From: Helicobacter pylori
Lineage (GTDB): Bacteria; Campylobacterota; Campylobacteria; Campylobacterales; Helicobacteraceae
Assembly: GCA_008032955.1 (NCBI GenBank)
Contig: CP032046.1
Span: 1,568,553 to 1,632,552 of the forward strand
DNA length: 64,000 nucleotides
Direction: 5' to 3'
Within the stretch, counting starts at the first letter, position 1. Each line of letters begins with the position of its first letter. Positions 1 through 9,761 of this stretch are shown one piece after another. Both the position numbers and the translations under genes were made by a program. The notes beneath the pieces were generated by a model. The model searched no databases. It was given only the letters and a program-made list of their open reading frames with translations, and was not told the origin of the DNA.

Positions 1-375
1 TAAAGGGGATATAGCATCAAAATATCGTGGATCTTGGAAATAGCCAAAAAAATAAGTCAAGCGGCTTGGCTTTAGTAATTTAGGCTCGTATTCAAACACG
101 ATTTCTTGGCTCACCCTATCAAACCCCATGCATTTGAGCGCGTCTCTTACTAGCTTGGGGAGGTGTTGCATTTTAGCTATAGCGATTTCTTTAGCGCTCG
201 CATAGGGCAAATCAATAGGGAAAAGTTCTAATTGCATTTTCCTATTGCTCCAATCAAAAGAAGTAATATCTAACAGCACAGGCGTATTAAGGTGTTTTTG
301 CAAACTTTTAGCGAAAGCGTATTGAAACATTTGATTCCCAAGCCCCCCGCAAATTTGCACCACTTTAAAAGCCAT
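1..375 (-). CDS. futC: Alpha-1,2-fucosyltransferase, N-terminal 125 residues only
   Basis: Adds fucose in alpha-1,2 linkage to LPS O-antigen galactose, producing Lewis b/Y type structures. The visible part opens with the glycosyltransferase family 11 signature GGLGNQMFQYAFAK at about residues 9-22. The start is the ATG at 373-375, and the reading frame is open to the window edge, so the 3' two-thirds of the gene is missing. In H. pylori this gene is phase variable through a poly-C tract and a slippery heptamer in its middle; those positions lie outside the window, so on/off status cannot be judged. Family assignment is confident from the GT11 motif. Confidence 0.9.
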   Translation of the reverse strand, partial: MAFKVVQICGGLGNQMFQYAFAKSLQKHLNTPVLLDITSFDWSNRKMQLELFPIDLPYASAKEIAIAKMQHLPKLVRDALKCMGFDRVSQEIVFEYEPKLLKPSRLTYFFGYFQDPRYFDAISPL

Positions 376-469
376 TCAATCCCTTTGTTTTTCAAATAAA
401 ACGCCTATTTTAGCCAACTTTAAAGCCCTTTTTCAATAAAAGCCTAAAAAGCGGAATAACACCTTCAAA

Positions 470-1000
470 TCATTTGAATTTTTTATTTGAAAAAGACGCG
501 TATGAGGGTTCTAGCAAGCGTTCTTGGTATTCTAAAAGAATCCTGTCTTCGCTATTGAGCGAGTAGGCTTCATCGTATTTGCGCTTGATAATGCCCTTTA
601 AAATGGTGTGCTGGACCTGGTATTTGTCTTCTTTAAGCATTTCATCCACTAAAGCGTAAAGCTGAATGTCTTGAATGAGTAAATCTGAAATTTTAACGCT
701 CTCTTTATCAAACAATTCTTCATTAGCGCAATATTCGTTCACTAAAATAAGCACTCGGTTATACACATCAGAGGCGATTTTAGCGTTTAGGGTTCTATAA
801 ATGTAAGCTTTGATTTTTTTGAGTTGTTCTTCTAAATCTTCGCTGGCCTTGCTCGCTAAAGCCAGAATGCTTAAGATCTGAATCAGAGTCATCATTTTAT
901 GGCTTAAAGAGCGGGTGCGCCATTTAATGAGAAAGCGCATGAAATAAGACATTTTGATAGAAAGGCTACAGGGGAGGGTGTTTTTCTTGGGTTTTGGCAT
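470..1000 (-). CDS. Conserved hypothetical protein, helical
   Basis: Not recognised. It encodes 176 residues, basic at both ends, with a hydrophobic stretch at about residues 36-50 (MTLIQILSILALAS) followed by a charged helical region that is rich in Glu and Lys. It lies between futC and a divergently transcribed dehydrogenase gene. The start could be the first ATG or an internal Met at residue 18; no strong ribosome binding site decides this. Codon use resembles the neighbours, so it is probably a real gene of the species. No enzymatic motif was seen. Confidence 0.6.
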   Translation of the reverse strand: MPKPKKNTLPCSLSIKMSYFMRFLIKWRTRSLSHKMMTLIQILSILALASKASEDLEEQLKKIKAYIYRTLNAKIASDVYNRVLILVNEYCANEELFDKESVKISDLLIQDIQLYALVDEMLKEDKYQVQHTILKGIIKRKYDEAYSLNSEDRILLEYQERLLEPSYASFSNKKFK

Positions 1001-1072
1001 GCTTAGTTTCTTTTAAAAAAGGATTTTGTGGTTTAATTATATAATTTTAAAATTAAATCTAGGAGTAAAGAG

Positions 1073-2017
1073 ATGGAAACATTCAAAAAAGGCGTGGTCT
1101 TAGACGCTAAAAGCGTGGGGTTAAAAGCGCTAGAAGTTTTAAAAGAAGTGGCGGATTTTGATTTTTATGAGATCACTTCGCCTAATCAAGTGGTTGAGCG
1201 CTGCAAAGAGGCTGAGATTGTAGTGCTGAATAAAGTCGTTATCACTCAAGAAATTTTAAGCCAATTGCCTAAACTCAAACTCATTTGCATCACCGCTACA
1301 GGCACGGATAATGTGGATATAAAAAGCGCGAAAGCTTTAGGCGTAGAAGTTAAAAATGTGAGCGCTTATTCTACAGAATCCGTAGCCCAGCACACTTTAG
1401 CGTGCGCGTTGTCTTTGCTAGGGAGGATCAATGATTACGATCATTATTGCAAAAGCGGGGAATATAGTCAAAGCGATATTTTTACGCACATTAGCGGTAT
1501 TAAAATGGGGCTTATTAAAGGGAGTCAATGGGGGGTTATTGGTTTAGGGACTATCGGTAAAAGAGTCGCCAAACTCGCTCAAGCTTTCGGGGCAAAGGTG
1601 GTGTATTATTCCCCTAAAGACAAAAAAGAAGAGTATGAGCGCTTGAGTTTAAAAGATTTGCTCACAACAAGCGATATTATCAGCATTCATGCCCCCTTAA
1701 ATGAAAGCACGCGCGATTTAATCGCTCTAAAGGAATTGCAAAGCCTAAAAGACGGGGCGATTTTAATCAATGTGGGGCGTGGGGGCATTGTGAATGAAAA
1801 GGATTTGGCTGGAATTTTAGAAACCAAAGATTTGTATTATGCGAGCGATGTGTTTGTGAAAGAGCCTTTTGAAAAAGATCATGCGTTTTTGAACCCAAAG
1901 ATCCAAAATAAATTGCTTTTAACCCCCCATATCGCATGGGCGTATAGCGACAGCTTGAAAACCTTAGTAGAAAAAACCAAAGAAAATATCCAGGATTTTT
2001 TAGCTTCTCAAAAATAA
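1073..2017 (+). CDS. D-2-hydroxyacid dehydrogenase, NAD-binding
   Basis: Predicted cytosolic oxidoreductase of the D-isomer-specific 2-hydroxyacid dehydrogenase family (SerA/LdhA/GyaR-like); the exact substrate is unknown. The 314-residue length is typical for the short form without an ACT domain. The Rossmann motif GVIGLGTIGKRVAKLA lies at about residues 154-169. Family catalytic positions are visible: Arg in INVGRGG (about 233-239), an acidic residue in DVFVKEPFE and His in TPHIAWA (about 286-292). An AGGAGTAAAGAG ribosome binding site precedes the ATG. Often named phosphoglycerate dehydrogenase in H. pylori, but the missing ACT domain makes a broader 2-ketoacid reductase equally possible. 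Confidence 0.88.
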   Translation: METFKKGVVLDAKSVGLKALEVLKEVADFDFYEITSPNQVVERCKEAEIVVLNKVVITQEILSQLPKLKLICITATGTDNVDIKSAKALGVEVKNVSAYSTESVAQHTLACALSLLGRINDYDHYCKSGEYSQSDIFTHISGIKMGLIKGSQWGVIGLGTIGKRVAKLAQAFGAKVVYYSPKDKKEEYERLSLKDLLTTSDIISIHAPLNESTRDLIALKELQSLKDGAILINVGRGGIVNEKDLAGILETKDLYYASDVFVKEPFEKDHAFLNPKIQNKLLLTPHIAWAYSDSLKTLVEKTKENIQDFLASQK

Positions 2018-2084
2018 ACGCAAAAAAAAGGGGGTTTTTTGTTGGGCTTTTCTCCCCGCTTTTCTCCCCTTTTGTTGTGAGAGC

Positions 2085-2106
2085 GCCCCTTTCTAAAGAA
2101 AGGGGC
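2085..2106. repeat. Perfect 9-bp hairpin with 4-base loop
   Basis: The stem GCCCCTTTC pairs perfectly with GAAAGGGGC around a TAAA loop (TTTA on the minus strand). It is the most GC-rich and most perfect palindrome of the gap between the dehydrogenase and lipoprotein genes. It is not followed by a T-run on either strand, so a simple terminator is unlikely. Its shape matches subterminal hairpins of IS200/IS605 elements, which is an inference from shape only. Confidence 0.5.
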
Positions 2107-2325
2107 TTCCTAATTTAAGGCGTTCCCATTGAACGCTAACACGAAAGGCTCTTTAAGGTCTGCATGGGTATTTTTTGCCCTATAAAAGAGGATTTTAACC
2201 TCTTTTAGCTTTGAATATAGCCTAACGGCTATGCACTCTTGCACCCTAAAGGACAGAGTTTTTTGCGCTAGTGGGATAAAATCTAAACAATGGAGTAAGG
2301 TTTAATGGTTTTTAACCAAATTAAG

Positions 2326-2355
2326 AAAAAACCTTTAGGTGGATTGGCCCAAAGG
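2326..2355 (-). terminator. Putative rho-independent terminator of the lipoprotein gene
   Basis: On the minus strand, about 20 bases past the lipoprotein stop codon, CCTTTgGG and CCtAAAGG form an imperfect stem that is followed directly by six T residues. It would end transcription of the 2376-3089 gene. Confidence 0.45.
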
Positions 2356-2375
2356 CTTTTATTAAATGGGGATGA

Positions 2376-3089
2376 TCACATCTTAGAAATATCAATTTTA
2401 AAGGTGTGGATTTCATCTTCTAAAAAGACTTTAACCACCACCACGCCCGGGGTTTTAAGGTTTTTGGTATCCACCACCACAAACCCTCCCCTAGCCTTAC
2501 CTTCAACGTTAAGGGTGTTGTTTTTAAGATAATTGATCGCTAGGATCTTTAAAGCCTGGCGGCTTTCTTGCATGACTTCTTGCTCTTCTACATCATCCAT
2601 CATCATCATGCCAAAGCCCGGCCCATACATGCCCATTCCCCCATACATCATGCCGTTATAAGCTAAAAAACTCCCTTGCCCGTAATAAAACATAGGCGGG
2701 GTGATCATATTGATATTATCAATAGGGGCGGTCGGCACGCTGATATTAAAGCTTTGTAAAATGCCTTCAAAATCAAAACTGGATTTCATCACCTGTCTCA
2801 AGCTTAAGACCGGTAAATTCGTTTGGTTGATAGACACCGAAATGGCTTTACGGCTAAACACCACAGGATTTCCCTCTATAACTTGCGCCGCTACATACAG
2901 CACTAAGGGGGATTCATTCAAACCTTTCAATTTGCTTTGAGCGATTTCTAGCTGGACTTTAGACTTGGCTTGCGTGGAGGTCATCACTTGAATCCCATTA
3001 TTATAGGATGCAACATGTTCAGGCGTGATCTTATAGCTTGTGCAACCACTTATCAGTAAGGCTATCGCTACTAAAATGACTTTTTTCAT
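2376..3089 (-). CDS. Lipoprotein with Met/Gly-rich segment
   Basis: Predicted outer-envelope lipoprotein of unknown role. The chosen ATG at 3089 gives MKKVILVAIALLISGC, a lipoprotein signal peptide with lipobox LISGC and acylation at Cys16; AAAGGG lies just upstream. The longer reading from 3104 would put five extra residues before the signal peptide and lacks a better ribosome binding site. At about residues 136-168 there is a Met-, Gly- and Tyr-rich segment (MYGGMGMYGPGFGMMMMDD) that is unusual for its neighbours and could be metal-binding or structural. It is followed by a beta-rich C-terminal part. No domain family was recognised with confidence. Confidence 0.8.
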   Translation of the reverse strand: MKKVILVAIALLISGCTSYKITPEHVASYNNGIQVMTSTQAKSKVQLEIAQSKLKGLNESPLVLYVAAQVIEGNPVVFSRKAISVSINQTNLPVLSLRQVMKSSFDFEGILQSFNISVPTAPIDNINMITPPMFYYGQGSFLAYNGMMYGGMGMYGPGFGMMMMDDVEEQEVMQESRQALKILAINYLKNNTLNVEGKARGGFVVVDTKNLKTPGVVVVKVFLEDEIHTFKIDISKM

Positions 3090-3196
3090 CAAAATCCCTT
3101 TCATTCAAAGTTTAATCTTCGTTTAGAGTTTATTTATTATAGTGTGTTTTAACTTAAAATGTAACTTTTATTAAGGTTAAAAGCGTAAAAAAAGCT

Positions 3197-4669
<1,473 letters not shown>

Positions 4670-4787
4670 TTATATTTGGATAATTTCAAGTCGTAGCATA
4701 CCCTAAAAGAGCGAATGCAACCTTAAATGGTTTTTGATGAGAATGATTGATTGTCTTTTTAATCCAATTTAATTTTTGATTTATGCT

Positions 4788-4801
4788 TATAATACTATAA
4801 T
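4788..4801 (+). promoter_or_regulatory. Two overlapping -10 elements upstream of tlpA
   Basis: TATAAT occurs at 4788-4793 and again at 4796-4801, about 60-70 bases before the tlpA start. Both match the sigma-80 extended -10 of H. pylori, which has little -35 conservation. Which one is used cannot be told from sequence. Confidence 0.55.
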
Positions 4802-4858
4802 GCGGTTTAAAATTTTGCCGCAAATGGGCAAAAAATTTCATCATAGTAAGGTTGTGTT

Positions 4859-6886
4859 TTGCCTAAAGGTTTGAGTATCGGTAATAAAATCATATTGTGC
4901 GTGGCGTTGATTGTGATCGTGTGCGTGAGCATTTTAGGGGTGTCCTTAAACAGCAGGGTGAAAGAGATTTTAAAAGAAAGCGCTCTGCATTCTATGCAAG
5001 ATAGTTTGCATTTCAAGGTTAAGGAAGTGCAAGGGGTTTTGGAAAACACTTATACGAGCATGGGCATTGTCAAAGAAATGCTCCCTAAAGACACCAAAAG
5101 AGAAATCAAAATCTACTTGTTAAAAAACTTCATTTTAGCCAATTCGCATGTTGCTGGGGTGAACATGTTTTTTAAAGACAGAGAAGATTTAAGATTAACG
5201 CTTTTAAGGGATAACGATACGATTAAGTTGGTGGAAAATCCGTCATTGGGGAATAACCCTTTAGTGCAAAAAACGATGAAAAATAAAGAAATTTCTAAAA
5301 GCTTGCCTTATTATAGGAAAATGCCTAACGGGGCGGAAGTTTATGGGGTTGATGTTCTTTTACCACTATTCAAGGAAAACACTCAAGAGGCTGTAGGGGC
5401 TTTGATGATTTTCCTTTCTATTGACAGCTTCAGCAATGAAATCACTAAAAACAGGAGCGATTTGTTTTTAATTGGCGTTAAGGGTAAAGTGCTTTTGAGC
5501 GCGAATAAGAGTTTGCAAGACAAATCTATCGCAGAAATTTATAAGAGCGTGCCTAAAGCCACCAACGAAGTGCTAACTATTTTAGAAAACGGCTCTAAAG
5601 CGACTTTAGAATACCTGGATCCCTTTAGCCATAAGGAAAATTTTTTAGCCGTTGAAACCTTTAAAATGCTAGGCAAAACAGAAAGTAAAGACAATCTTAA
5701 TTGGATGATCGCTTTAATCATTGAAAAAGACAAGGTCTATGAACAAGTAGGCTCGGTGCGTTTTATGGTGATCGTGGCGAGCGCTATCATGGTGTTAGCC
5801 TTGATTATAGCGATCACTCTCTTGATGCGAGCGATTGTGAGCAATCGTTTGGAAGTCGTTTCTAGCACCTTATCTCATTTCTTCAAATTATTGAACAATC
5901 AAGCCAATTCCAGCGGTATTAAATTGGTTGAAGCGAAATCTAATGACGAATTAGGCCGCATGCAAACAGCGATCAATAAAAATATCTTGCAAACCCAAAA
6001 AACCATGCAAGAAGACAGGCAAGCCGTCCAAGACACCATTAAAGTGGTTTCAGACGTGAAAGCAGGGAATTTTGCGGTGCGCATCACGGCTGAGCCCGCA
6101 AGCCCTGATTTGAAAGAATTGAGAGACGCGCTAAATGGGATCATGGATTATTTGCAAGAAAGCGTGGGGACTCACATGCCAAGCATTTTCAAAATCTTTG
6201 AAAGCTATTCTGGCTTGGATTTTAGAGGCCGGATCCAAAACGCTTCAGGTAGGGTGGAATTGGTTACTAACGCTTTAGGGCAAGAAATCCAAAAAATGCT
6301 AGAAACTTCGTCTAATTTTGCCAAAGATTTGGCGAACGATAGCACGAGTTTAAAAGAATGCGTGCAAAATTTAGAAAAGGCTTCCAATTCCCAACACAAA
6401 AGCTTGATGGAAACTTCCAAAACGATAGAAAATATCACCACTTCCATTCAAGGCGTGAGCTCTCAAAGTGAAGCCATGATTGAGCAAGGGCAAGACATTA
6501 AAAGCATTGTAGAAATCATTAGAGATATTGCTGATCAAACGAATCTATTAGCCTTAAATGCCGCTATTGAAGCCGCAAGGGCTGGCGAGCATGGCAGAGG
6601 CTTTGCGGTGGTGGCTGATGAGGTGAGGAAACTCGCTGAAAGGACGCAAAAATCCCTCAGCGAAATTGAAGCCAATATCAATATTTTAGTTCAAAGCATT
6701 TCAGACACGAGCGAAAGCATTAAAAACCAGGTTAAAGAAGTAGAAGAGATCAACGCTTCTATTGAAGCCTTAAGATCGGTTACTGAGGGCAATCTAAAAA
6801 TCGCTAGCGATTCGTTAGAAATCAGTCAAGAAATTGACAAAGTTTCTAACGATATTTTAGAAGATGTGAATAAAAAGCAGTTTTAA
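4859..6886 (+). CDS. tlpA: Methyl-accepting chemotaxis receptor TlpA
   Basis: Inner-membrane chemoreceptor that signals through CheW/CheV and CheAY. 675 residues: TM1 at about 9-30, a large periplasmic double-Cache sensing domain (about 35-300), TM2 at about 301-323, HAMP, then a coiled-coil signalling domain. The highly conserved tip [20 protein letters not shown] lies at about 558-577. From memory TlpA is implicated in sensing arginine, bicarbonate and other ligands. The start is TTG at 4859, preceded by GTAAGG; no ATG in frame lies close by. It overlaps the next gene by one base (TAATG), so the two are probably co-transcribed. Confidence 0.95.
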   Translation: MPKGLSIGNKIILCVALIVIVCVSILGVSLNSRVKEILKESALHSMQDSLHFKVKEVQGVLENTYTSMGIVKEMLPKDTKREIKIYLLKNFILANSHVAGVNMFFKDREDLRLTLLRDNDTIKLVENPSLGNNPLVQKTMKNKEISKSLPYYRKMPNGAEVYGVDVLLPLFKENTQEAVGALMIFLSIDSFSNEITKNRSDLFLIGVKGKVLLSANKSLQDKSIAEIYKSVPKATNEVLTILENGSKATLEYLDPFSHKENFLAVETFKMLGKTESKDNLNWMIALIIEKDKVYEQVGSVRFMVIVASAIMVLALIIAITLLMRAIVSNRLEVVSSTLSHFFKLLNNQANSSGIKLVEAKSNDELGRMQTAINKNILQTQKTMQEDRQAVQDTIKVVSDVKAGNFAVRITAEPASPDLKELRDALNGIMDYLQESVGTHMPSIFKIFESYSGLDFRGRIQNASGRVELVTNALGQEIQKMLETSSNFAKDLANDSTSLKECVQNLEKASNSQHKSLMETSKTIENITTSIQGVSSQSEAMIEQGQDIKSIVEIIRDIADQTNLLALNAAIEAARAGEHGRGFAVVADEVRKLAERTQKSLSEIEANINILVQSISDTSESIKNQVKEVEEINASIEALRSVTEGNLKIASDSLEISQEIDKVSNDILEDVNKKQF

Positions 6887-7992
6887 TGCTCATTCATATT
6901 TGTTGCTCGGTGGATAACCTGTATTTTTTAAAAAAGGCTAAAGAGGCTTTTGTGGGTGAAAAAATTGTAGGGTTTTTTTATAACCCCAATATCCACCCTT
7001 ATAGCGAATATTTGTTGCGTTTAGAAGACGTGAAACGCACTTGCGAGATGCTAGAAATTGAACTCATTGAAGGCGATTATGAATTAGAAAAATTTTTAGA
7101 CAAAGCTAAGGGTAAGGAATTGTTAGGGGAAAAAAGCGAGCGCTGTTTTGAATGCTTTGACTTGCGATTAGAAGCGAGCGCTTTGAAAGCCTTTGAATTA
7201 GGGGAAGAAAGATTCACCACCACCTTACTCACAAGCCCTAAAAAAGACCCAAATCAACTCATCGCTAAGGGGCAACACATCGCGCAAAGGCACAATTTGG
7301 AATTTGTTGTGTTTAGAAACGATAACTTTGAACATTTTAAGAGCGAGTTGGATTTGAATTTGCAAGCTTTGGCGAGAGAAAACGAGCTTTACAGGCAAAA
7401 TTATTGCGGTTGCCAATTCGCTTTAAAAATCCAAAAAGAATCCCAAAACAGAAGCCCCTTTGAGCTTTACTCGCCCTTAAAACGCCAGATTTTACCCGCA
7501 AGTATTGAAGAAAGGACACAAGTTTTTAGAACATTAGAAGCGGCTAAAAAGGACGCTAATAAGCCTTTTTTAGCCCAAAAAACGATCGCAACTTACCGCT
7601 TATTCAATGGGGGCGTGTGGCTTTCTAAAAATTCAAACCCCTTGAATTGCTACATTCTAGCGCGCTCTAAAAGCAAGGCTAAGGTTAGGATCAACGATTT
7701 AAGATGGGTTTTTTCTCAGCGTTTAAGCGCTCTAGTGGGCTATAGCCAAAGAGATGAAACCCTGTTTTTAACTTTAGAAGGCCTTAATACCCTTATGGCA
7801 AAAAACTACGATAATTTAAAAGAGTTAAACCTTAACCCCTTGAATTATGAAGAAGAGTTGTCTTTAAGGGCGTTAGTGAGCGGGAGCGAGAGCATTAACC
7901 CTATTATCGTGCTAGAAGAACGCATAGAAAAAACCCTTTTTGTAGAAATTAAAAGCATTTTTCAAGAAGAAAAGGTGTTTTATTTGCTCTAA
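6886..7992 (+). CDS. queH: Epoxyqueuosine reductase QueH-type protein (DUF208)
   Basis: Predicted to carry out the last step of queuosine synthesis in tRNA, reducing epoxyqueuosine, in organisms lacking QueG. The N-terminal ~190 residues hold the family cysteines: vicinal Cys6-Cys7 (HICCSVDN), the CFEC pair at residues 87-90, and NYCGCQ at about residue 175, which would bind an Fe-S cluster. At 368 residues it is much longer than the minimal family; the C-terminal ~170 residues form an extra domain I do not recognise. Its start codon overlaps the tlpA stop, so it is translationally coupled with the receptor, with no obvious functional link. Confidence 0.82.
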   Translation: MLIHICCSVDNLYFLKKAKEAFVGEKIVGFFYNPNIHPYSEYLLRLEDVKRTCEMLEIELIEGDYELEKFLDKAKGKELLGEKSERCFECFDLRLEASALKAFELGEERFTTTLLTSPKKDPNQLIAKGQHIAQRHNLEFVVFRNDNFEHFKSELDLNLQALARENELYRQNYCGCQFALKIQKESQNRSPFELYSPLKRQILPASIEERTQVFRTLEAAKKDANKPFLAQKTIATYRLFNGGVWLSKNSNPLNCYILARSKSKAKVRINDLRWVFSQRLSALVGYSQRDETLFLTLEGLNTLMAKNYDNLKELNLNPLNYEEELSLRALVSGSESINPIIVLEERIEKTLFVEIKSIFQEEKVFYLL

Positions 7993-8207
7993 GCTAAACT
8001 TTAATGGAGCGATAAATTCTCGTAATGAAAAATCATTAAAGTTGGTTTTAGTTATCCATACTTGATGGGAACAAAATCTCAATAGATTGTATTTTAAAAT
8101 ATAGCGTTGCGTGTAAGTAGGAGTTGTATTCAGTCAAAACATGCAAGTAATTTAAAGTTAATTTAAGATAATTAGGCACAATAGCCGTAAAAAGTTTAAG
8201 GCTGTAT

Positions 8208-8969
8208 TTGAAAACTCTATTTAGTGTTTATCTCTTTTTATCGTTGAATTTACTCTTTTTAGAAGCTAAAGAGATCACTTGGTCTCAATTCTTGGAAAAT
8301 TTTAAAAACAAGAATGAAGACGACAAACCTAAACCCCTAACTATTGATAAAAACAATGAAAAACAGCGAATCCTAGACAAAAACCAGCAAATCTTAAAAA
8401 GGGCTTTAGAAAAAAGCCTTAAATTCTTTTTCATTTTTGGATACAACTATTCGCAAGCCACTTTTTCAACTTCTAATCAAACCTTGACTCTTGTAGCTAA
8501 TAGCATAGGGTTTAATACCGCTACGGGCTTGGAGCATTTTTTAAGAAACCACCCTAAAGTCGGTTTTAGAATCTTTAGCGTCTATAACTATTTCCATTCT
8601 GTTTCGCTCTCTCAGCCTCAAATCCTAATGGTGCAAAATTACGGAGGCGCGTTAGATTTTTCTTGGATTTTTGTGGATAAAAAAACCTATCGCTTTAGGA
8701 GTTATTTGGGAATCGCTTTAGAGCAAGGGGTGCTATTAGTGGATACGATTAAAACCGGTGCGATCACAACCATCATTCCCAGAACCAAGAAAACCTTTTT
8801 CCAAGCCCCTTTCCGCTTTGGTTTTATCGTGGATTTTATCGGCTATTTGTCCTTGCAATTAGGGATTGAAATACCCTTAGTGAGGAATGTTTTTTACACC
8901 TACAACAACCATCAAGAAAGATTCAAGCCACGATTTAACGCTAATCTTTCTTTAATCGTTTCGTTTTAA
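8208..8969 (+). CDS. Predicted outer membrane beta-barrel protein
   Basis: 253 residues starting with a signal peptide (LFSVYLFLSLNLLFLEA, cleavage after about residue 21). A charged segment (about 22-72) follows and then a region with alternating hydrophobic residues ending in NLSLIVSF; a C-terminal Phe is the signature of beta-barrel outer membrane proteins handled by BamA. It belongs to the H. pylori outer membrane protein families, though subfamily is uncertain. TTG start chosen because AAGG lies 6-10 bases upstream and no ATG precedes the signal peptide. Its end overlaps the intact-frame end of the convergent glycosyltransferase gene. Confidence 0.75.
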   Translation: MKTLFSVYLFLSLNLLFLEAKEITWSQFLENFKNKNEDDKPKPLTIDKNNEKQRILDKNQQILKRALEKSLKFFFIFGYNYSQATFSTSNQTLTLVANSIGFNTATGLEHFLRNHPKVGFRIFSVYNYFHSVSLSQPQILMVQNYGGALDFSWIFVDKKTYRFRSYLGIALEQGVLLVDTIKTGAITTIIPRTKKTFFQAPFRFGFIVDFIGYLSLQLGIEIPLVRNVFYTYNNHQERFKPRFNANLSLIVSF

Positions 8970-9086
8970 TCCCCCCTTTCCCCCTTTTAAATAAGCCCAT
9001 CACTTTCCTAGGGTATTTTAAAAGCATGGAAAAAACATTCGCTTGAATGCCGTTTTCTTTACATGCTCTTATGTTTTCTTTATTCC

Positions 9087-9731
9087 TTAATAAAAGGCTT
9101 TTAAACCCATTCGTGCTAACCCCCCGGTGCGCATCACCACTAACGCTTCTTTCAAGTAAGAAAAGCTTATTTTTTGCACCACAAACAAGCGGATAATCAT
9201 CTCAAAATCCGCTGAAATCTTATAATCGGTTTTGTATAGCCCATAGCGTTCATGAATGGCTTTTTTGACAAAGAGCGTGGGGTGCACTGGCACCACGCCA
9301 TAAAGCAAGGTTTTAGGGCTAAACTCCCCACTTTCATAATAACGGACCACTTTTTCTAAACGATTGGGTTTGACAAAAACCAGATCCGCATACACGCTAT
9401 CGCAATGCTTTTTTTCAAACTCATGCACCACTTTTTCTATCACAAACTCATCAATATAAAAATCATCGCTGTTCAATAAAGCGATAATATCCCCACTAGA
9501 ACGCCTTATACCCTTATTCATGGCGTCATAAATGCCCTTATCTTTTTCACTCACCACGCAAGCGATTTGATCCCTGTATTTTTGAATGATTCCTAAAGTG
9601 TTATCCGCGCTAGCCCCGTCTATAATGATGTATTCAATGTTTTTATAAGTTTGATGAAGCACGGAAAGAATGGTGTCTTCAATGGTTTTTTCGCTATTAA
9701 AACATGCCGTGATCACAGAAACTTTTAACAA
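9087..9731 (-). CDS. GT2 family glycosyltransferase, truncated by a frameshift in a G run
   Basis: Family 2 glycosyltransferase, likely acting in LPS O-chain assembly at the inner membrane. The N-terminal motif VSVITACFNSEKTIEDTI and the metal/nucleotide motif ALLNSDDFYIDE (about residues 84-95) are present. As sequenced it has 214 codons and ends in an unrelated tail (RMGLKAFY) after the run of six G at 9120-9125 (six C on the plus strand). Adding one G restores TGGVSTNGFKSLLLRNKE and a frame that stays open to a TAG at 8941, giving 263 residues. It lies 30 bases after tlpB on the same strand, and from memory is co-transcribed with tlpB and shares its RepG-controlled leader. Confidence 0.85.
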   Translation of the reverse strand: MLKVSVITACFNSEKTIEDTILSVLHQTYKNIEYIIIDGASADNTLGIIQKYRDQIACVVSEKDKGIYDAMNKGIRRSSGDIIALLNSDDFYIDEFVIEKVVHEFEKKHCDSVYADLVFVKPNRLEKVVRYYESGEFSPKTLLYGVVPVHPTLFVKKAIHERYGLYKTDYKISADFEMIIRLFVVQKISFSYLKEALVVMRTGGLARMGLKAFY

Positions 9732-9761
9732 TCCAACCCTTTTTTAATCAACTCCCCCTGA

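Larger units (their letters stand above)
2018..2375. other. Gene-free gap with hairpins, possible IS200/IS605-type remnant
   Basis: No convincing ORF. Read on the minus strand the stretch from about 2290 to 2085 is a string of hairpins: a 6-bp stem ATAGCC/GGCTAT (loop GTTA), an 8-bp stem AAAAGAGG/CCTCTTTT, a 5-bp stem around the A-run GGGCA..TACCC, a 6-bp stem GCGTTC/GAACGC, and finally the perfect 9-bp stem GCCCCTTTC/GAAAGGGGC with loop TTTA at 2085-2106. The combination GGAAGCCCC plus a GC-rich hairpin with a TTTA loop resembles, from memory, right ends of IS200/IS605-family elements, where the omegaRNA scaffold of TnpB lies. No tnpA or tnpB fragment was found. Confidence 0.35.

Noticed and set aside
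2305..2532. Plus-strand ORF of 75 codons
   Set aside because: Mostly antisense to the lipoprotein gene and lacks family features or a ribosome binding site.
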